This document shows positions 5,094-5,130 of a stretch of DNA of 5,130 bases, in pieces. The notes beneath the pieces were generated by a model, which worked only from the letters and a program-made list of their open reading frames with translations, was not told the DNA's origin and did not search any database. Made by a program: the position numbers and the translations under genes. Every line of letters starts with the position of its first letter. Position 1 is the stretch's first letter. Origin of the DNA: Chloroflexota bacterium (GTDB taxonomy: Bacteria; Chloroflexota; DTOL01; JACQYG01); NCBI GenBank assembly GCA_016208345.1, contig JACQYG010000182.1, forward strand, positions 1 to 5,130. The letters are read 5' to 3'.

Positions 5094-5130
5094 CAGCGCG
5101 CCATCATTCCCACTGGGCAGTCCCGTCAAA

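Overview
The window is GC-rich (visibly around 60% G+C), densely packed bacterial DNA. It most resembles a high-GC member of the Bacillota (Firmicutes), possibly a Moorella- or Symbiobacterium-like clostridial lineage. The reasons are a DarA-type cyclic-di-AMP PII-like receptor, a two-domain Firmicutes-type NagZ, and a set of small proteins related to the YvlB/LiaX and YvlD families. The assignment is inferred from gene content; nothing here fixes the genus. I see no rRNA, tRNA, CRISPR array or insertion sequence.

Left part, plus strand (1-1655): the 3' end of a GH3 beta-N-acetylglucosaminidase (nagZ) runs in from the window edge. Forty-one bases later comes a tandem-domain GNAT acetyltransferase with a strong ribosome-binding site. 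Together they suggest a cell-wall amino-sugar salvage operon; the acetyltransferase could be a GlmA-like glucosamine(ide) N-acetyltransferase. This unit meets the next one tail to tail with only 9 bp between stop codons.

Centre, minus strand (4221 down to 1665): a near-consensus sigma-70 promoter (TTGACA, 17 bp, TAATAT) with TTAATGTCA inverted repeats precedes four genes. They are a zinc-ribbon/HTH DUF2089 protein (putative regulator), a DUF4097 beta-repeat protein, a small SHOCT-like protein, and a four-helix YvlD/phage-holin-4_2 membrane protein. Three of the four share a short helical SHOCT-like module, at the C-terminus of the first two and the N-terminus of the third. The layout looks like a variant of the YvlB/LiaX-type cell-envelope stress systems with a DUF2089 protein as its probable own regulator. 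The DUF4097 gene is broken by an apparent one-base deletion at a GGG run (2979-2981), which may be a sequencing error or a real frameshift.

Right part, minus strand (5093 down to 4397): darA is followed after 7 bp by a short reading frame that matches only the C-terminal half of DUF554 (YdfK/YqgA-like) membrane proteins. An in-frame stop lies just upstream, so the N-terminal half is missing. A 242-bp gap separates this from the central operon and holds the promoter, the inverted repeats and a GC-rich hairpin.

The best candidate for something under-described is the central four-gene unit: its putative autoregulator, palindromic operator-like repeats and shared module.
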